Shown here piece by piece: positions 52,701 through 61,032 of a stretch of DNA of 64,000 nt. Within the stretch, counting starts at the first letter, position 1. Each line of letters begins with the position of its first letter. The position numbers and the translations under genes were made by a program. The notes under the pieces are model-generated. The model had not been told where the DNA came from and did not search any database. It saw only the letters and a program-made list of their open reading frames with translations. This DNA comes from Calothrix sp. PCC 7507 (GTDB lineage: Bacteria > Cyanobacteriota > Cyanobacteriia > Cyanobacteriales > Nostocaceae): contig NC_019682.1 in NCBI RefSeq assembly GCF_000316575.1, forward strand, positions 5,815,501 through 5,879,500. The letters are read 5' to 3'.

Positions 52701-55184
52701 GAGCTACTAGAACAATACCATGCTAAAGAAATTAGCTCCAAAATTTATATGCTCTTTGGTGCTTTTATATGTGCTTTCAAGGAGCATGGTCGAAATACTA
52801 TTCAATTGTTACGAGAAGGTATGCAGTGTGGGCTAGAAGTTGGAGACATCGAATACGCTAGCTATTCAATGATGGCTGAGTGTAAACATTTATTCTTGAT
52901 TGGAGAACCTCTAAATTCTGTTGATCAAAGGCAAGCAAAATATATTGATTTACTTTTAAACTTCAAACAAAAGCATTGTGTTGATTATGCCCAGATTTGG
53001 CGGCAACTCACTTTAAACTTCCTCGGACAAACCTCTGACCAATTTCACCTGACTGGGATTGATTTTGATGAGACAGAAATGCTACTGCATTTTCATAAAA
53101 CCCATAATCATCAGTCACTATTTGCCATCTATGTAGCCAAAACAATTGTACTTTATAATTTTCAAAAGTATGAACAGGCTGTAACTAATGCAGAGCAAGC
53201 CACTGAGTTTGTAGATGGAGCCTTTGGCCCACTAATTGTTGCTGGACATAACTTTTACTACTCTTTGTCCTTACTTGCACAGTATTCTGAGTGCGATAGC
53301 CATCACCAGGAACGTTGCTTAAATCAAGTAGCTGCCAACCAAAAACTCATGGGCTACTGGGCTGATCATGCTAGAGCTAATTACCAGCACAAGTATGATT
53401 TAGTTGCAGCAGAAACAGCGCGAGTGATGGGAGATCCACTCAAAGCAATGGAGTATTATGATCGCGCCATTGCAGTCGCTAAAGAAAATGGCTACCTCAA
53501 CGAAGAAGCACTTAGCAATGAGTTAGCAGCCAAATTCTACCTCAACTGGGGCAAAGAAAAGGTAGCTCAAGCCTACCTCCAAGAAGCCTATTACTGCTAC
53601 GCTCTTTGGGATGCCAAAGCTAAAATCGATGACTTGGAAACACGTTATCCGCAATTACTCCAAACTATTCTGCAACAAAAGCAATTCACTCTCCAGCCCT
53701 TAGAAACCCTCGCCATACCTTCCCGCACCATCCATCAACCAACGCAAACATCTAGCTCCAGCAGCACTTCTATCTCTGAAGCCTTAGATTTTGCCACCAT
53801 CCTCAAAGTCTCCCAGAGCCTGTCTAGCGAGATTCAATTAGATAAATTGCTCCAAGGCTTGCTTAATGCAATTATGACCAATGCTGGAGCCAGCAAATGT
53901 GTGCTGATGTTGATGCATGATAATGACTTGCTCATAGAAGCGATCGCTCAACTAGGACAAGAACCCAGCATTGGGCTAGCATTGCCAATAGATCAGAGTT
54001 TTGATGTTCCTATCAGTCTAATTTACATTGTCAAACGCAGTCTACAATCTCTTGTGATTGATGATGCCAGAACTGAGGCGTCTCTGGTGGCTGATTTTTA
54101 CATCACAAAGCACCAGCCTAAAAGCCTACTGTGTCATCCCATTGTGCATCAGGGTAAACTGCTGGGAATTTTGTATCTGGAAAATAACCTGGCTACGGAA
54201 GCATTTACAGCAGATAGGTTGGAAATTGTCAAGCTTCTTTCATCCCAAGCTGCCATTTCGCTCGAAAATGCTAATCTCTACAATACTCTCGAAGAAAAAG
54301 TTAGCGATCGCACTCAACAACTTTCCCAAGCTTTGGAAGAACTCAAAACGACTCAAGATCAACTCGTAGAATCCAAGAAAATGGCTGCTTTAGGTAGCTT
54401 GGTTGCAGGGGTTGCTCATGAAGTCAACACCCCTGTAGGTACTAGCATCACACTGGTATCAACCCTAATTGATAAAACTACTACTCTCATCACCACAGTT
54501 GAGCAGGGACAGCTGAAACGGGCTGATTTGACCAACTACCTGAACATAGCTAAAGAATGCGGAGACATTATTTTAACAAACCTGAATAGTGCCGCCGAGT
54601 TGGTGCAAAGTTTCAAACAGGTTGCTGTCGATCAAACCAACCTGGAGCAACGCACTATTAAGGTCAAACTTTATCTGGAAGAAACCCTTTTTAGTTTGGC
54701 ACCAAATTTAAGAAAAACACTACATACAGTAACTATAACTGGCGATGATACTGTAACCATCACCAGTTATCCAGGAGCCTTAGCACAAGTTGCCACCAAC
54801 TTGGTGATGAACTCCCTCATGCACGCATATCAGCCTGAAGAAACTGGGGAAATGCACTTTCAGGTGTTAAAGCAAGGCGATCAGGCGATCATTCAGTACC
54901 GTGATGATGGTTGTGGTGTTCCGGAAGAACATTTGAGCCGCATTTTTGAACCCTTTTTCACCACAGCAAGGCATCGGGGTGGGACAGGGCTAGGACTGCA
55001 TATTGTCTACAATCTTGTCACCCAAAAATTGCGAGGAACGATCAATGTGCAAAGCCAAGTGGGGATGGGAACCCTATTTATAGTAACCCTTCCACTTGAG
55101 CCACAGGTCACTCCATCAACGCCAGAATTAGGGATGAGCGAGTATGTCCAACGAAAATCAAATAGTTCCCAAATCAGCCACTGA
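49743..55184 (+). CDS. Ser/Thr kinase - AAA ATPase - GAF - histidine kinase multidomain protein
   Basis: 1813 residues. Order: Ser/Thr kinase (about 7-275; VVIKLLK, IIHKDIKPANI, and DFS in place of DFG), AAA-type ATPase with P-loop GFSGIGKTAI (about 337) and a Walker B-like LVIFLDDLQWADSAS, a long helical TPR-like region (about 700-1320), GAF (about 1345-1510), coiled coil, and histidine kinase with acceptor H1559 in LVAGVAHEVNTPVG and GTGLGLHIVYNLV. This is the Hst family of heterocystous cyanobacteria, with two types of phosphotransfer in one chain. It is cytoplasmic. The next gene overlaps its end by 41 bases, so the two are surely co-expressed and may be a signalling pair. Confidence 0.95.
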   Translation: MTNTQVRISGYHVSEQLYNGSRTLVYRGYKEQNQQPVVIKLLKNPYPSFTELLSFCNQYTIARNLNVPGIIQTYSLETYQNGYALVMEDFGGISLKQWRSVPSLMEFLLLAIALCNILDVLIRHRIIHKDIKPANILINPETGDIKLIDFSIASLLPRETQSLKSLNVLEGTLGYLSPEQTGRMNRGIDYRTDFYSLGVTFYELLTGKLPFPSNDPMELVHCHIAKLPPLMHEINPEIAPTLSEIVMKLMAKNAEDRYQSAFGLKYDLETCLRQLQQTGKIASFAIGQRDVSDRFIIPEKLYGREEEVKTLLAAFDRVTNHQMVTERSRSTELMLVAGFSGIGKTAIINEVHKPIVEQQGYFIKGKFDQFNRNIPFSAFVQTFRDLMRQLLSENDTQLLAWKTKILTALGDNGQVIVEVIPELEQIIGHQPPAPNLSGTAAQNRFNLLFQKFIQVFTTKEHPLVIFLDDLQWADSASLKLMQLLMDESEVGYLLLIGAYRDNEVSAAHPLMLTLEEIAKAKVTINIITLAPLSAASLNQLVADTLSCSPEVAQPLTQLVYQKTKGNPFFSTQFLKALYEDGLIQFDFDGGTWQCDIPQVQALALTDDVVEFMALQLQKLPTATQDVLKLAACIGNEFDLASLAIAGGASSNNVSETSEAETATALWKALQEGLILPQTEVYKFYIGQEIQTNAQQISQAVTYKFLHDRVQQAAYFLIPEEEKQTTHLKLGQLLLNNISASEQQEKIFQIVSQLNMGLGLITHQTERNQVAQLNLVAGCKAKASTAYTAAVEYLTLGIELLAVDSWQNQYDLTLALYEEAAEAEYLNTHFEQAISLADLILQQTTHLLDKIKTYELKVQIYIAQDQQVQAIETGLKALEQLKISLILPGVEQKNYLKPLPELTNLANIPEMSNPESLAALRLLISITPPVHHVKPEMFPSVALTMLHLCLEQGHSSLAAFVYGIYGLFLSAVIGDVDTAYHSGQISLELLEQYHAKEISSKIYMLFGAFICAFKEHGRNTIQLLREGMQCGLEVGDIEYASYSMMAECKHLFLIGEPLNSVDQRQAKYIDLLLNFKQKHCVDYAQIWRQLTLNFLGQTSDQFHLTGIDFDETEMLLHFHKTHNHQSLFAIYVAKTIVLYNFQKYEQAVTNAEQATEFVDGAFGPLIVAGHNFYYSLSLLAQYSECDSHHQERCLNQVAANQKLMGYWADHARANYQHKYDLVAAETARVMGDPLKAMEYYDRAIAVAKENGYLNEEALSNELAAKFYLNWGKEKVAQAYLQEAYYCYALWDAKAKIDDLETRYPQLLQTILQQKQFTLQPLETLAIPSRTIHQPTQTSSSSSTSISEALDFATILKVSQSLSSEIQLDKLLQGLLNAIMTNAGASKCVLMLMHDNDLLIEAIAQLGQEPSIGLALPIDQSFDVPISLIYIVKRSLQSLVIDDARTEASLVADFYITKHQPKSLLCHPIVHQGKLLGILYLENNLATEAFTADRLEIVKLLSSQAAISLENANLYNTLEEKVSDRTQQLSQALEELKTTQDQLVESKKMAALGSLVAGVAHEVNTPVGTSITLVSTLIDKTTTLITTVEQGQLKRADLTNYLNIAKECGDIILTNLNSAAELVQSFKQVAVDQTNLEQRTIKVKLYLEETLFSLAPNLRKTLHTVTITGDDTVTITSYPGALAQVATNLVMNSLMHAYQPEETGEMHFQVLKQGDQAIIQYRDDGCGVPEEHLSRIFEPFFTTARHRGGTGLGLHIVYNLVTQKLRGTINVQSQVGMGTLFIVTLPLEPQVTPSTPELGMSEYVQRKSNSSQISH

Positions 55185-56613
55185 TGCTCTGTTCGTCTTT
55201 GCGGACGACGAGGATAGGTTTATCTTGGCAGATGACGATGGCGGACAACCAACCAATAAAAATGATAGTGGTTCCCAAATCGTTCCCAACTCTCCACCAG
55301 CGCCTGTAGCAATTTGGAAAGTCTTGATCGTGGATGACGATGTATCAGTCCATCGAGCCACAATCCTGGCACTCGAAGATTGCACCTTTGAGGGTAAATC
55401 ACTGATGTTTCTCCATGCTCACTCTGGTGCAGAAGCGAAGTATTTAATCCAAGCACATCCAGATATGGCGTTAATTTTGCTGGATGTCGTTATGGAAACA
55501 CATGATGCTGGATTGCAGGTAGTTCAGTATATTCGAGCAGAATTACACAACCACCAAGTACGAATTATTTTACGTACAGGTCAGCCTGGAGAAGCGCCCG
55601 AAGCCTCGGTTATTCTTGACTACGATATTAACGACTATCGGCTCAAAACAGAACTGACAAGGCAAAAGCTGATTACAGTGGTGATTTCTTCCCTCCGTTC
55701 CTACGGTAATATCCTCACAATAGAAAACCAAAATTCTGAACTAACCCATACCTTAGAGCATCTTCAACAAACTCAAGCTCAACTAATTCAAGCAGAAAAA
55801 ATGTCGTCTTTGGGTCAAATGGTTGCAGGAGTTGCTCACGAAATTAACAATCCGATAAACTTCATTTATGGCAACCTGTTTCATACAGAAACTTATGTGC
55901 AGGCTCTACTAAAACTCATCAAAACCTATCAAGAATATTATCCCCTTCCAGTGGCAGCGATCCAAACTACGGCAGAATCTATTGATTTACCGTTTTTGAT
56001 GGAGGATTTACCTAAACTACTCGACTCAATGCAAGCTGGAGCTAACCGGATTAAACATATTGTTGAATCACTGCGTAACTTCTCCCGCTTAGATGAAGCC
56101 CAAATTAAACCAGTAGACATTCACTCTGGTATTGATAGCACTCTGTTAATTTTGCAGCACCGACTCCAAGCTAATGATCAGCATCCAGAGATCACAGTGA
56201 TTAAGGAATATGGTCAACTGCCTTTGGTTAACTGCTATGTCGGTGCCCTCAATCAGGTATTTATGAATATCTTGAGTAATGCAATTGATGCCTTGGATAT
56301 GGGGATTGGCAATTCGGTAATGACAAGTGAAACATTTTCGCTCCCGACAATTCGCATTCGCACTGAAATTCAGGATGCTAATAGAGTGCTGATTCATATT
56401 GCTGACAATGGTACGGGTATGAGTGAATCAATACTTAAGAGAATATTTAATCCTTTTTTTACCACTAAGCCTGTGGGTAGCGGCACAGGTTTGGGATTAT
56501 CGATTAGTTACTCGATTGTGGTGGAACAGCATGGCGGTCATTTAACCTGTTCTTCCGCGCCAGGTAAAGGTACAGAGTTTGTTATCGATATTTCTATTGG
56601 GAGTTGCGCCTGA
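55144..56613 (+). CDS. Response-regulator/histidine kinase hybrid, partner of the upstream kinase
   Basis: 489 residues. A 55-residue polar leader contains a repeated QIVPxS motif. A receiver domain follows (about 58-185; acidic VDDD, phospho-acceptor D114 in LILLDVVME, Lys in YRLKTEL). Then come a coiled coil and a transmitter with H232 in MVAGVAHEINNPINFIYGNL, an N-box MNILSNAIDALD and the FFTTKPVGSGTGLGLS ATP lid. The gene starts 41 bases inside the upstream kinase gene. An input receiver followed by a kinase suggests a phosphorelay in which the kinase encoded at 49743-55184 phosphorylates D114. The output regulator is not in the window. Confidence 0.93.
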   Translation: MSNENQIVPKSATDALFVFADDEDRFILADDDGGQPTNKNDSGSQIVPNSPPAPVAIWKVLIVDDDVSVHRATILALEDCTFEGKSLMFLHAHSGAEAKYLIQAHPDMALILLDVVMETHDAGLQVVQYIRAELHNHQVRIILRTGQPGEAPEASVILDYDINDYRLKTELTRQKLITVVISSLRSYGNILTIENQNSELTHTLEHLQQTQAQLIQAEKMSSLGQMVAGVAHEINNPINFIYGNLFHTETYVQALLKLIKTYQEYYPLPVAAIQTTAESIDLPFLMEDLPKLLDSMQAGANRIKHIVESLRNFSRLDEAQIKPVDIHSGIDSTLLILQHRLQANDQHPEITVIKEYGQLPLVNCYVGALNQVFMNILSNAIDALDMGIGNSVMTSETFSLPTIRIRTEIQDANRVLIHIADNGTGMSESILKRIFNPFFTTKPVGSGTGLGLSISYSIVVEQHGGHLTCSSAPGKGTEFVIDISIGSCA

Positions 56614-56691
56614 TGCGTGGTAATAATCAAAATTTGTATGTGTTGCTGCCAGATGAGTAAACTTGATAAGATGCAACAGGTAATTAGGTGA

Positions 56692-57204
56692 ATGAGTGAG
56701 AGCGGTGTTAACGACGATCGCAGCTACAGCCAAAGAACTATCATCGAAGCAGGGCAAAAGGTCAAATTTGTTGATTTAGGCACTTCGTTCACCCCTGCAT
56801 TTGACAAGATAACCAGCGTTCTCGTTGTCCCTTTTACCCAAGATGGTTTGATTATCTGCGCTCACCTTGACCGTGGTATTGATTTACCTGGGGGACATGT
56901 CGAAGTAGATGAACTGACTTGTGAAGTAACCGCCAGACGTGAGGTGATGGAAGAGGTTGGGGTAACGCTGGGTGAATTAAAACTGGTGAAGGTTATCCAA
57001 TCTGATTACTACGGTAGCGAACCTGAACAACTGACATATATTGTGGTGATGACTGCATTTGTTGAGGATATACTTCCAGGTGAATGCACACATGAAAGTT
57101 CAGGAAGAAGCATCATCGATATTGAGCAGTTTATCGCTCAATATCAAGCTGGCGACAAAGAAGATATGCACCGCATCGTGCTAGATGCTAAAAAAGTCCT
57201 ATAG
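56692..57204 (+). CDS. Nudix hydrolase, stop codon supplied by a MITE
   Basis: 170 residues, with an AGGTG site before the ATG. The Nudix box is GGHVEVDELTCEVTARREV then MEEVGV (residues 67-91). Compared with GX5EX7REUXEEXGU it has one extra residue between the first Glu and the REU (eight instead of seven). The catalytic RE..EE residues remain. Such enzymes hydrolyse nucleoside diphosphates linked to another group; the substrate is not predictable. The TAG stop (57202-57204) lies within the first bases of the MITE at 57200-57306 (TATAG), so insertion may have trimmed or changed the C-terminus. Confidence 0.85.
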   Translation: MSESGVNDDRSYSQRTIIEAGQKVKFVDLGTSFTPAFDKITSVLVVPFTQDGLIICAHLDRGIDLPGGHVEVDELTCEVTARREVMEEVGVTLGELKLVKVIQSDYYGSEPEQLTYIVVMTAFVEDILPGECTHESSGRSIIDIEQFIAQYQAGDKEDMHRIVLDAKKVL

Positions 57205-57306
57205 CGGTTCTCAGTTGGATGCAATACAAAATTATATCGTCGCTTGTAGGGTCACGGCAGTGCGGTGACCTTATGAGTGTATTGGACTCAAGCGATAACC
57301 GCTATA
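57200..57306. mobile_element. 107-bp MITE with TATAGCGGTT ends
   Basis: The ends TATAGCGGTT and AACCGCTATA are exact inverted repeats. The core GGGTCACGGCAGTGCGGTGACC is palindromic, as in family B (4088, 19258), with which it shares length and TATAGC ends. It covers the stop codon of the Nudix gene. A solo end of the same type lies at 31678-31704. Confidence 0.9.
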
Positions 57307-57312
57307 TTTGAT

Positions 57313-57945
57313 TTAAGTATTTAAGGGAATTTTCGCCTTTTGAAACACTTGCTCAACAGTAAATTCTAACCCTGGAAATAGAGCATCTTGCAGTATTTCA
57401 TCTCCCATATAAGTCTGTGGCGCTGCATCTGGATAAAACACAGTGATGCTTCTGGCTTGGCTATCTACCACCCACACCCGCAATACTTGAGCATCTAAAT
57501 AGTCTTTGGCTTTAGCCGCCATTTGTCCAAAAGTTTGTCCAGGTGAGAGAGTCGCAGTCTTGGCGGTTTCCGTCGATTGCGAACTCTCGAACCCGAAGGG
57601 CGAAATAATTTCAATTACTAAATCAGGAGGAACAGGACATGCTTCATCTTCGTTCCAATTAGCGGGTAAGCGTTCATGAGAGATGTACAAAACATCAGGT
57701 GTCGGTACCCAATCTTTTCCTCGACGCTTTAATACAACAGACCATTCTGCACAAACTACTCCCCGTTCCTCACTTTCTTGCTCAATTAGATTGACAAAGG
57801 CGTGAGTCAGTTTAGAGTGAAAAAACTTTGGTGACATCTTAGGAATTGCTTTGCCATCAACGAATTCGTAGGTTATATCTCCCTCGCCTGGGGGAAGTTT
57901 CAAAAACTCTTCTAAGGTGAGTTGATTACTGGCTTGGAGTATCAT
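57313..57945 (-). CDS. Uma2-family endonuclease-like protein (DUF820)
   Basis: 210 residues. The start MILQASNQLTLEEFLKLP is typical. The PD-(D/E)XK-like core has the Glu of ITYEFVDG, the Asp of WVPTPDVLYIS, and PDLVIEIISP, and the C-terminal strand VWVVDSQARSITVFYPDA completes it. This family is strongly expanded in cyanobacteria, and its biological role is unclear. A mid-protein segment (SQSTETAKTATLSPGQTF) is longer than in most members. It is monocistronic, followed by the MITE at 57200. Confidence 0.9.
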   Translation of the reverse strand: MILQASNQLTLEEFLKLPPGEGDITYEFVDGKAIPKMSPKFFHSKLTHAFVNLIEQESEERGVVCAEWSVVLKRRGKDWVPTPDVLYISHERLPANWNEDEACPVPPDLVIEIISPFGFESSQSTETAKTATLSPGQTFGQMAAKAKDYLDAQVLRVWVVDSQARSITVFYPDAAPQTYMGDEILQDALFPGLEFTVEQVFQKAKIPLNT

Positions 57946-57954
57946 GGCACGTTA

Positions 57955-58015
57955 AATCAGTTATCAGTTACTCGTACTGAGCGGAGTCGAAGTATCAGTT
58001 ATCAACTGATTGTAA
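57955..58015. repeat. Heptamer-type repeat around a GTACTGAGCGGAGTCGAAG unit
   Basis: CAGTTATCAGTTACTC at the left and TATCAGTTATCAACTG at the right enclose GTACTGAGCGGAGTCGAAG, a repeat also seen near 27257. It lies between uma2 and aroB. Confidence 0.7.
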
Positions 58016-58027
58016 TTGGATGATCAA

Positions 58028-59119
58028 TCACATGTGCTGCAAGACTTTGCGGATGGTATCTGCTGGGACTTCATCGGTGATTGTCACTACACCAATTTGG
58101 GTTGGCAAAATAAATCTAACTTTGCCATCTCTGACTTTTTTATCTAGTTGCAAAGCGTCAATAATCCCTTCAATATCTATCCCCTCTGGTAACTGAGTTG
58201 GTAAACCCGCTTTTTGAATTAGGGCGTTTTGGCGTTCTACATCTTCCTTTTGCCACAATCCCAGTGCTGCTGCAATTTGTCCTGCTGCTACCATACCTAT
58301 AGCGACAGCTTCACCGTGATTAACTAAACGATAACCTGTTAAGCTTTCTACTGCGTGACCAATGGTGTGACCATAGTTTAGAATTGCTCTGAGTCCACCT
58401 TCTTTCTCGTCTTTGCTGACGACATCGGCTTTTGCTTGACAAGAGCGGGTTAATATGGTTTCTATAAGTTCCGGCTTGACGTAGCGGAGTTGATTCAGGT
58501 GTTTGCTGGCTTCTAACTGAGCAAATAATTCCGCATCCCAAATTACACCATATTTAATCACTTCCGCCATTCCCGCCCGAAACTCGCGCATCGGCAGAGT
58601 TTTTAATACATCTGGGTCGATTAAGACAAAGCGCGGCTGGTAGAATGCGCCAATTAGGTTTTTCCCGTGGGGATGGTTCACCCCAGTTTTACCCCCTACC
58701 GAAGAATCAACCATTGCTAAAAGCGTGGTGGGTACTTGTACTACATTAATTCCCCGCAGCCAAGTTGCAGCCGCAAAGCCAGCCATATCACCAACGACAC
58801 CTCCCCCCAAAGCCACGATAGTAGAAGAACGTTCTAGGCGATGTTCTAGGGCGCTATCGTAGATTTTTTGGATGGAGTTGAGGTTTTTGTAGCGTTCCCC
58901 TGGTGGTAGGTTACAGGTAGCAACTTCAAATCCTGCTGCTGTGAGAGAAGTTATTGCTCTTTCGCCATAATGTTTAAATATCGTCGGATTAGAAACCAGC
59001 AGTACTTTCTTGCCGAGATGCAAACTGGTCATCCGTTCACCCAGTTGGTCTAAACTCGCAGAGGCGATCGCAATCTCATAAGACTGCTCTGGTAGATTCA
59101 CATTAATAACAGAAGTCAT
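58028..59119 (-). CDS. aroB: 3-dehydroquinate synthase (AroB)
   Basis: 363 residues. It converts DAHP to 3-dehydroquinate in the shikimate pathway, with NAD and a divalent metal, in the cytoplasm. The NAD-binding [21 protein letters not shown] (about 104-124), [20 protein letters not shown] (about 130-150) and the metal-binding histidines of [13 protein letters not shown] and [12 protein letters not shown] are all present. Length and ends are normal. It supplies the step after the DAHP synthase encoded at 17967-19010. It is monocistronic, with a heptamer repeat downstream. Confidence 0.97.
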   Translation of the reverse strand: MTSVINVNLPEQSYEIAIASASLDQLGERMTSLHLGKKVLLVSNPTIFKHYGERAITSLTAAGFEVATCNLPPGERYKNLNSIQKIYDSALEHRLERSSTIVALGGGVVGDMAGFAAATWLRGINVVQVPTTLLAMVDSSVGGKTGVNHPHGKNLIGAFYQPRFVLIDPDVLKTLPMREFRAGMAEVIKYGVIWDAELFAQLEASKHLNQLRYVKPELIETILTRSCQAKADVVSKDEKEGGLRAILNYGHTIGHAVESLTGYRLVNHGEAVAIGMVAAGQIAAALGLWQKEDVERQNALIQKAGLPTQLPEGIDIEGIIDALQLDKKVRDGKVRFILPTQIGVVTITDEVPADTIRKVLQHM

Positions 59120-59408
59120 TGCCTAGCCCTAAACACACGTCCGTGGGCTGTATTCTACCGTATTGTAGGTGGAATATTGACGGACAGGATGTAGAGATAA
59201 GTCAGCTTGTGTTATTTCTATAATTCCTGGCACAAAATGTTGATAAAAACAATTGCTTGCTAGGAAACTATTCTTTATACTATCAAACTCATTTTTGCTT
59301 GCGCGAATTGATGAGTATATTCTATACTGAACAACGTTATAAGCTTTAGGTAAGTTGAAAATTTGCAGTCATAGATTAACCAATTCAGCAGTTAGCTTGA
59401 TCCTTATA

Positions 59409-59503
59409 TAGGAATCCGGTTTGATTTTTGAGAAATTCTAAATATCTTGTAGGGTGGGCAGTGCCCATCCCACGTTTAATTCAAAAATCAGATAGTGACC
59501 CTA
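59409..59503. mobile_element. 95-bp MITE-like repeat with TGATTTTTGA ends
   Basis: The ends TAGGAATCCGGTTTGATTTTTGA-like and TCAAAAATCAGATAG form imperfect inverted repeats around GTAGGGTGGGCAGTGCCC. A second copy of the left half precedes the split palindrome near 23543. The remainder of the gap 59120-59604 shows no gene. Confidence 0.65.
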
Positions 59504-59604
59504 ATTAGGATATAAATTATTTCAGACGCGAACTCACATCATCCGTATTGATTTAGCTACAGCATATACCTTGATAAATTCAAAAGCTTGCAGGTTTAAA
59601 TAGT

Positions 59605-60198
59605 ATGAAATGGAAACTAAGTTTATCTGCTCAGATGTTAGGTGCTATCACCCTTGCCCTTAGCTCTATTGCTACTCTAATTCAACCAGGCTATACACAG
59701 AGTAACAAGTTTTACTGTGGTATGAGTGGGGGTGTGCCAGCAACATTAGTTCGGACTTCCAGGGGAAATATACCAGTAATTCGTTGGGTGGACAATACCT
59801 TTCCTGCACCTTGGACTCCCCAGCTACGTTGTGAAGAAATATCTGCAAGATTCCAAAATTTCTACAACAATGGCACACTAAATTTTCTAAGAGCAGGTAA
59901 ATTTGGTCAGCAACCTGTATTGTGTGTTGCCAGTTACAAGGGTGGTTCTTGTCTGCCTAACGGAGTGTTGGTGACATTGAAGGGTGATACTGATGCTCCG
60001 CGGACGCTCCAACGGTTATTGGATCGCCAAGGTTTAGGTGGTGGTAGACCAATTGATCTGAGTGGCGGTGATGGTAAACAATTGTTGTCTTACGACAAAG
60101 ACGTAGCCTACCTGGATGTAGCCAAGTTCCTCTCTCAAGTAGAAAGTTCAGGAAGAGGCGAATCCTGTCCAGCAGGAAAACCAGCTTGGCAATGTTGA
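59605..60198 (+). CDS. Secreted COP23-domain protein
   Basis: 197 residues. A signal peptide (MKWKLSLSAQMLGAITLALS, cleavage probably after the ALS/IQPGYTQ region near residue 32) precedes a COP23-type domain. It begins FYCGMSGGVPATLVRTSRG and continues with VIRWVDNTFPAPWTPQLRCEEIS and VLCVASYKGGSCLPNGVLVTL. Six cysteines are spaced as probable disulphides, the last two in the tail ESCPAGKPAWQC. COP23 was described as a 23-kDa circadian-oscillating envelope protein in Cyanothece. The function is unknown. Its stop is directly followed by the ATG of a protease gene. Export to periplasm or cell surface is inferred. Confidence 0.85.
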   Translation: MKWKLSLSAQMLGAITLALSSIATLIQPGYTQSNKFYCGMSGGVPATLVRTSRGNIPVIRWVDNTFPAPWTPQLRCEEISARFQNFYNNGTLNFLRAGKFGQQPVLCVASYKGGSCLPNGVLVTLKGDTDAPRTLQRLLDRQGLGGGRPIDLSGGDGKQLLSYDKDVAYLDVAKFLSQVESSGRGESCPAGKPAWQC

Positions 60199-61032
60199 AT
60201 GAACATAGATTGGCGTTTAATAATGCTGATTGCCTGTATTGGCAGTTTATCTGTTTCCCCACTAGGCGCAAAACCAAATCTTGGGGTTTTAAATGCACAA
60301 GGTTCAAAGCAAAAATCTGCCCAGCAATTACAACAGCTAGCTAAGTCAATCACAGTCAAAGTACTATCAAAAGATTTCTTGGGATCGGGAATTCTGATTC
60401 AAAAAAATGGGTCAGTTTATCAGGTGCTGACTAACGCCCATGTACTGAGGTCGGGCAATCCACCTTATCAGATTCAAACTCCTGATGGCCGCATTTATAG
60501 GACTGATTTATCTAAGATGAGCAATCGCTCTACTCTTTCCTATTTCCACGGTAACGATTTAGCTATATTACAGTTTCGCAGCCCCCAGTTCAGCTATAAA
60601 GTTGCATCTCTCGGTCATACATCCACTTTGAGCGTAGGCAATGAAGTTTTTGCTGCGGGGTTTCCCTTTGATAGCCAAGGTATCCAAGATACAGGATTTG
60701 TTTTCCGCCAAGGTCAAATTTCTTTAGTGCTAGACAAAGCCTTGGAAGGCGGTTATCGGATTGGATATACCAATGATATTGTCAAAGGCATGAGTGGGGG
60801 ACCATTACTAAATCGTGCTGGACAGCTTGTGGCTATCAACGGCAAACATGCTGAACCTCTTTGGGGTTCGCCATATGTATATCAAGATGGAACAAAACCC
60901 AAACCATCCCTGCTCAAACAGATGAGCAAATATAGCTGGGGTATTCCCATTGAAGTGTTTATGCAGATGGGATCACCATCATTTATCAATAATTATTCTT
61001 ATACAGATATTCAGCCAGAGGTCAACCAATGA
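60199..61032 (+). CDS. Secreted trypsin-like serine protease
   Basis: 277 residues. A hydrophobic N-terminus (LIMLIACIGSLSVSPLGA, residues 7-24) acts as signal or anchor. The chymotrypsin-fold catalytic triad is complete: H81 (LTNAHV), D120 (GNDLAIL) and S199 (GMSGGPLL). No PDZ domain is present. The length is short for HtrA, nearer to free S1C/V8-like proteases. The start immediately follows the COP23 stop (TGA then ATG), and the end overlaps the next gene (ATGA), so translation is coupled. A periplasmic location is inferred. Substrates are unknown; the COP23 partner is an obvious candidate. Confidence 0.9.
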   Translation: MNIDWRLIMLIACIGSLSVSPLGAKPNLGVLNAQGSKQKSAQQLQQLAKSITVKVLSKDFLGSGILIQKNGSVYQVLTNAHVLRSGNPPYQIQTPDGRIYRTDLSKMSNRSTLSYFHGNDLAILQFRSPQFSYKVASLGHTSTLSVGNEVFAAGFPFDSQGIQDTGFVFRQGQISLVLDKALEGGYRIGYTNDIVKGMSGGPLLNRAGQLVAINGKHAEPLWGSPYVYQDGTKPKPSLLKQMSKYSWGIPIEVFMQMGSPSFINNYSYTDIQPEVNQ

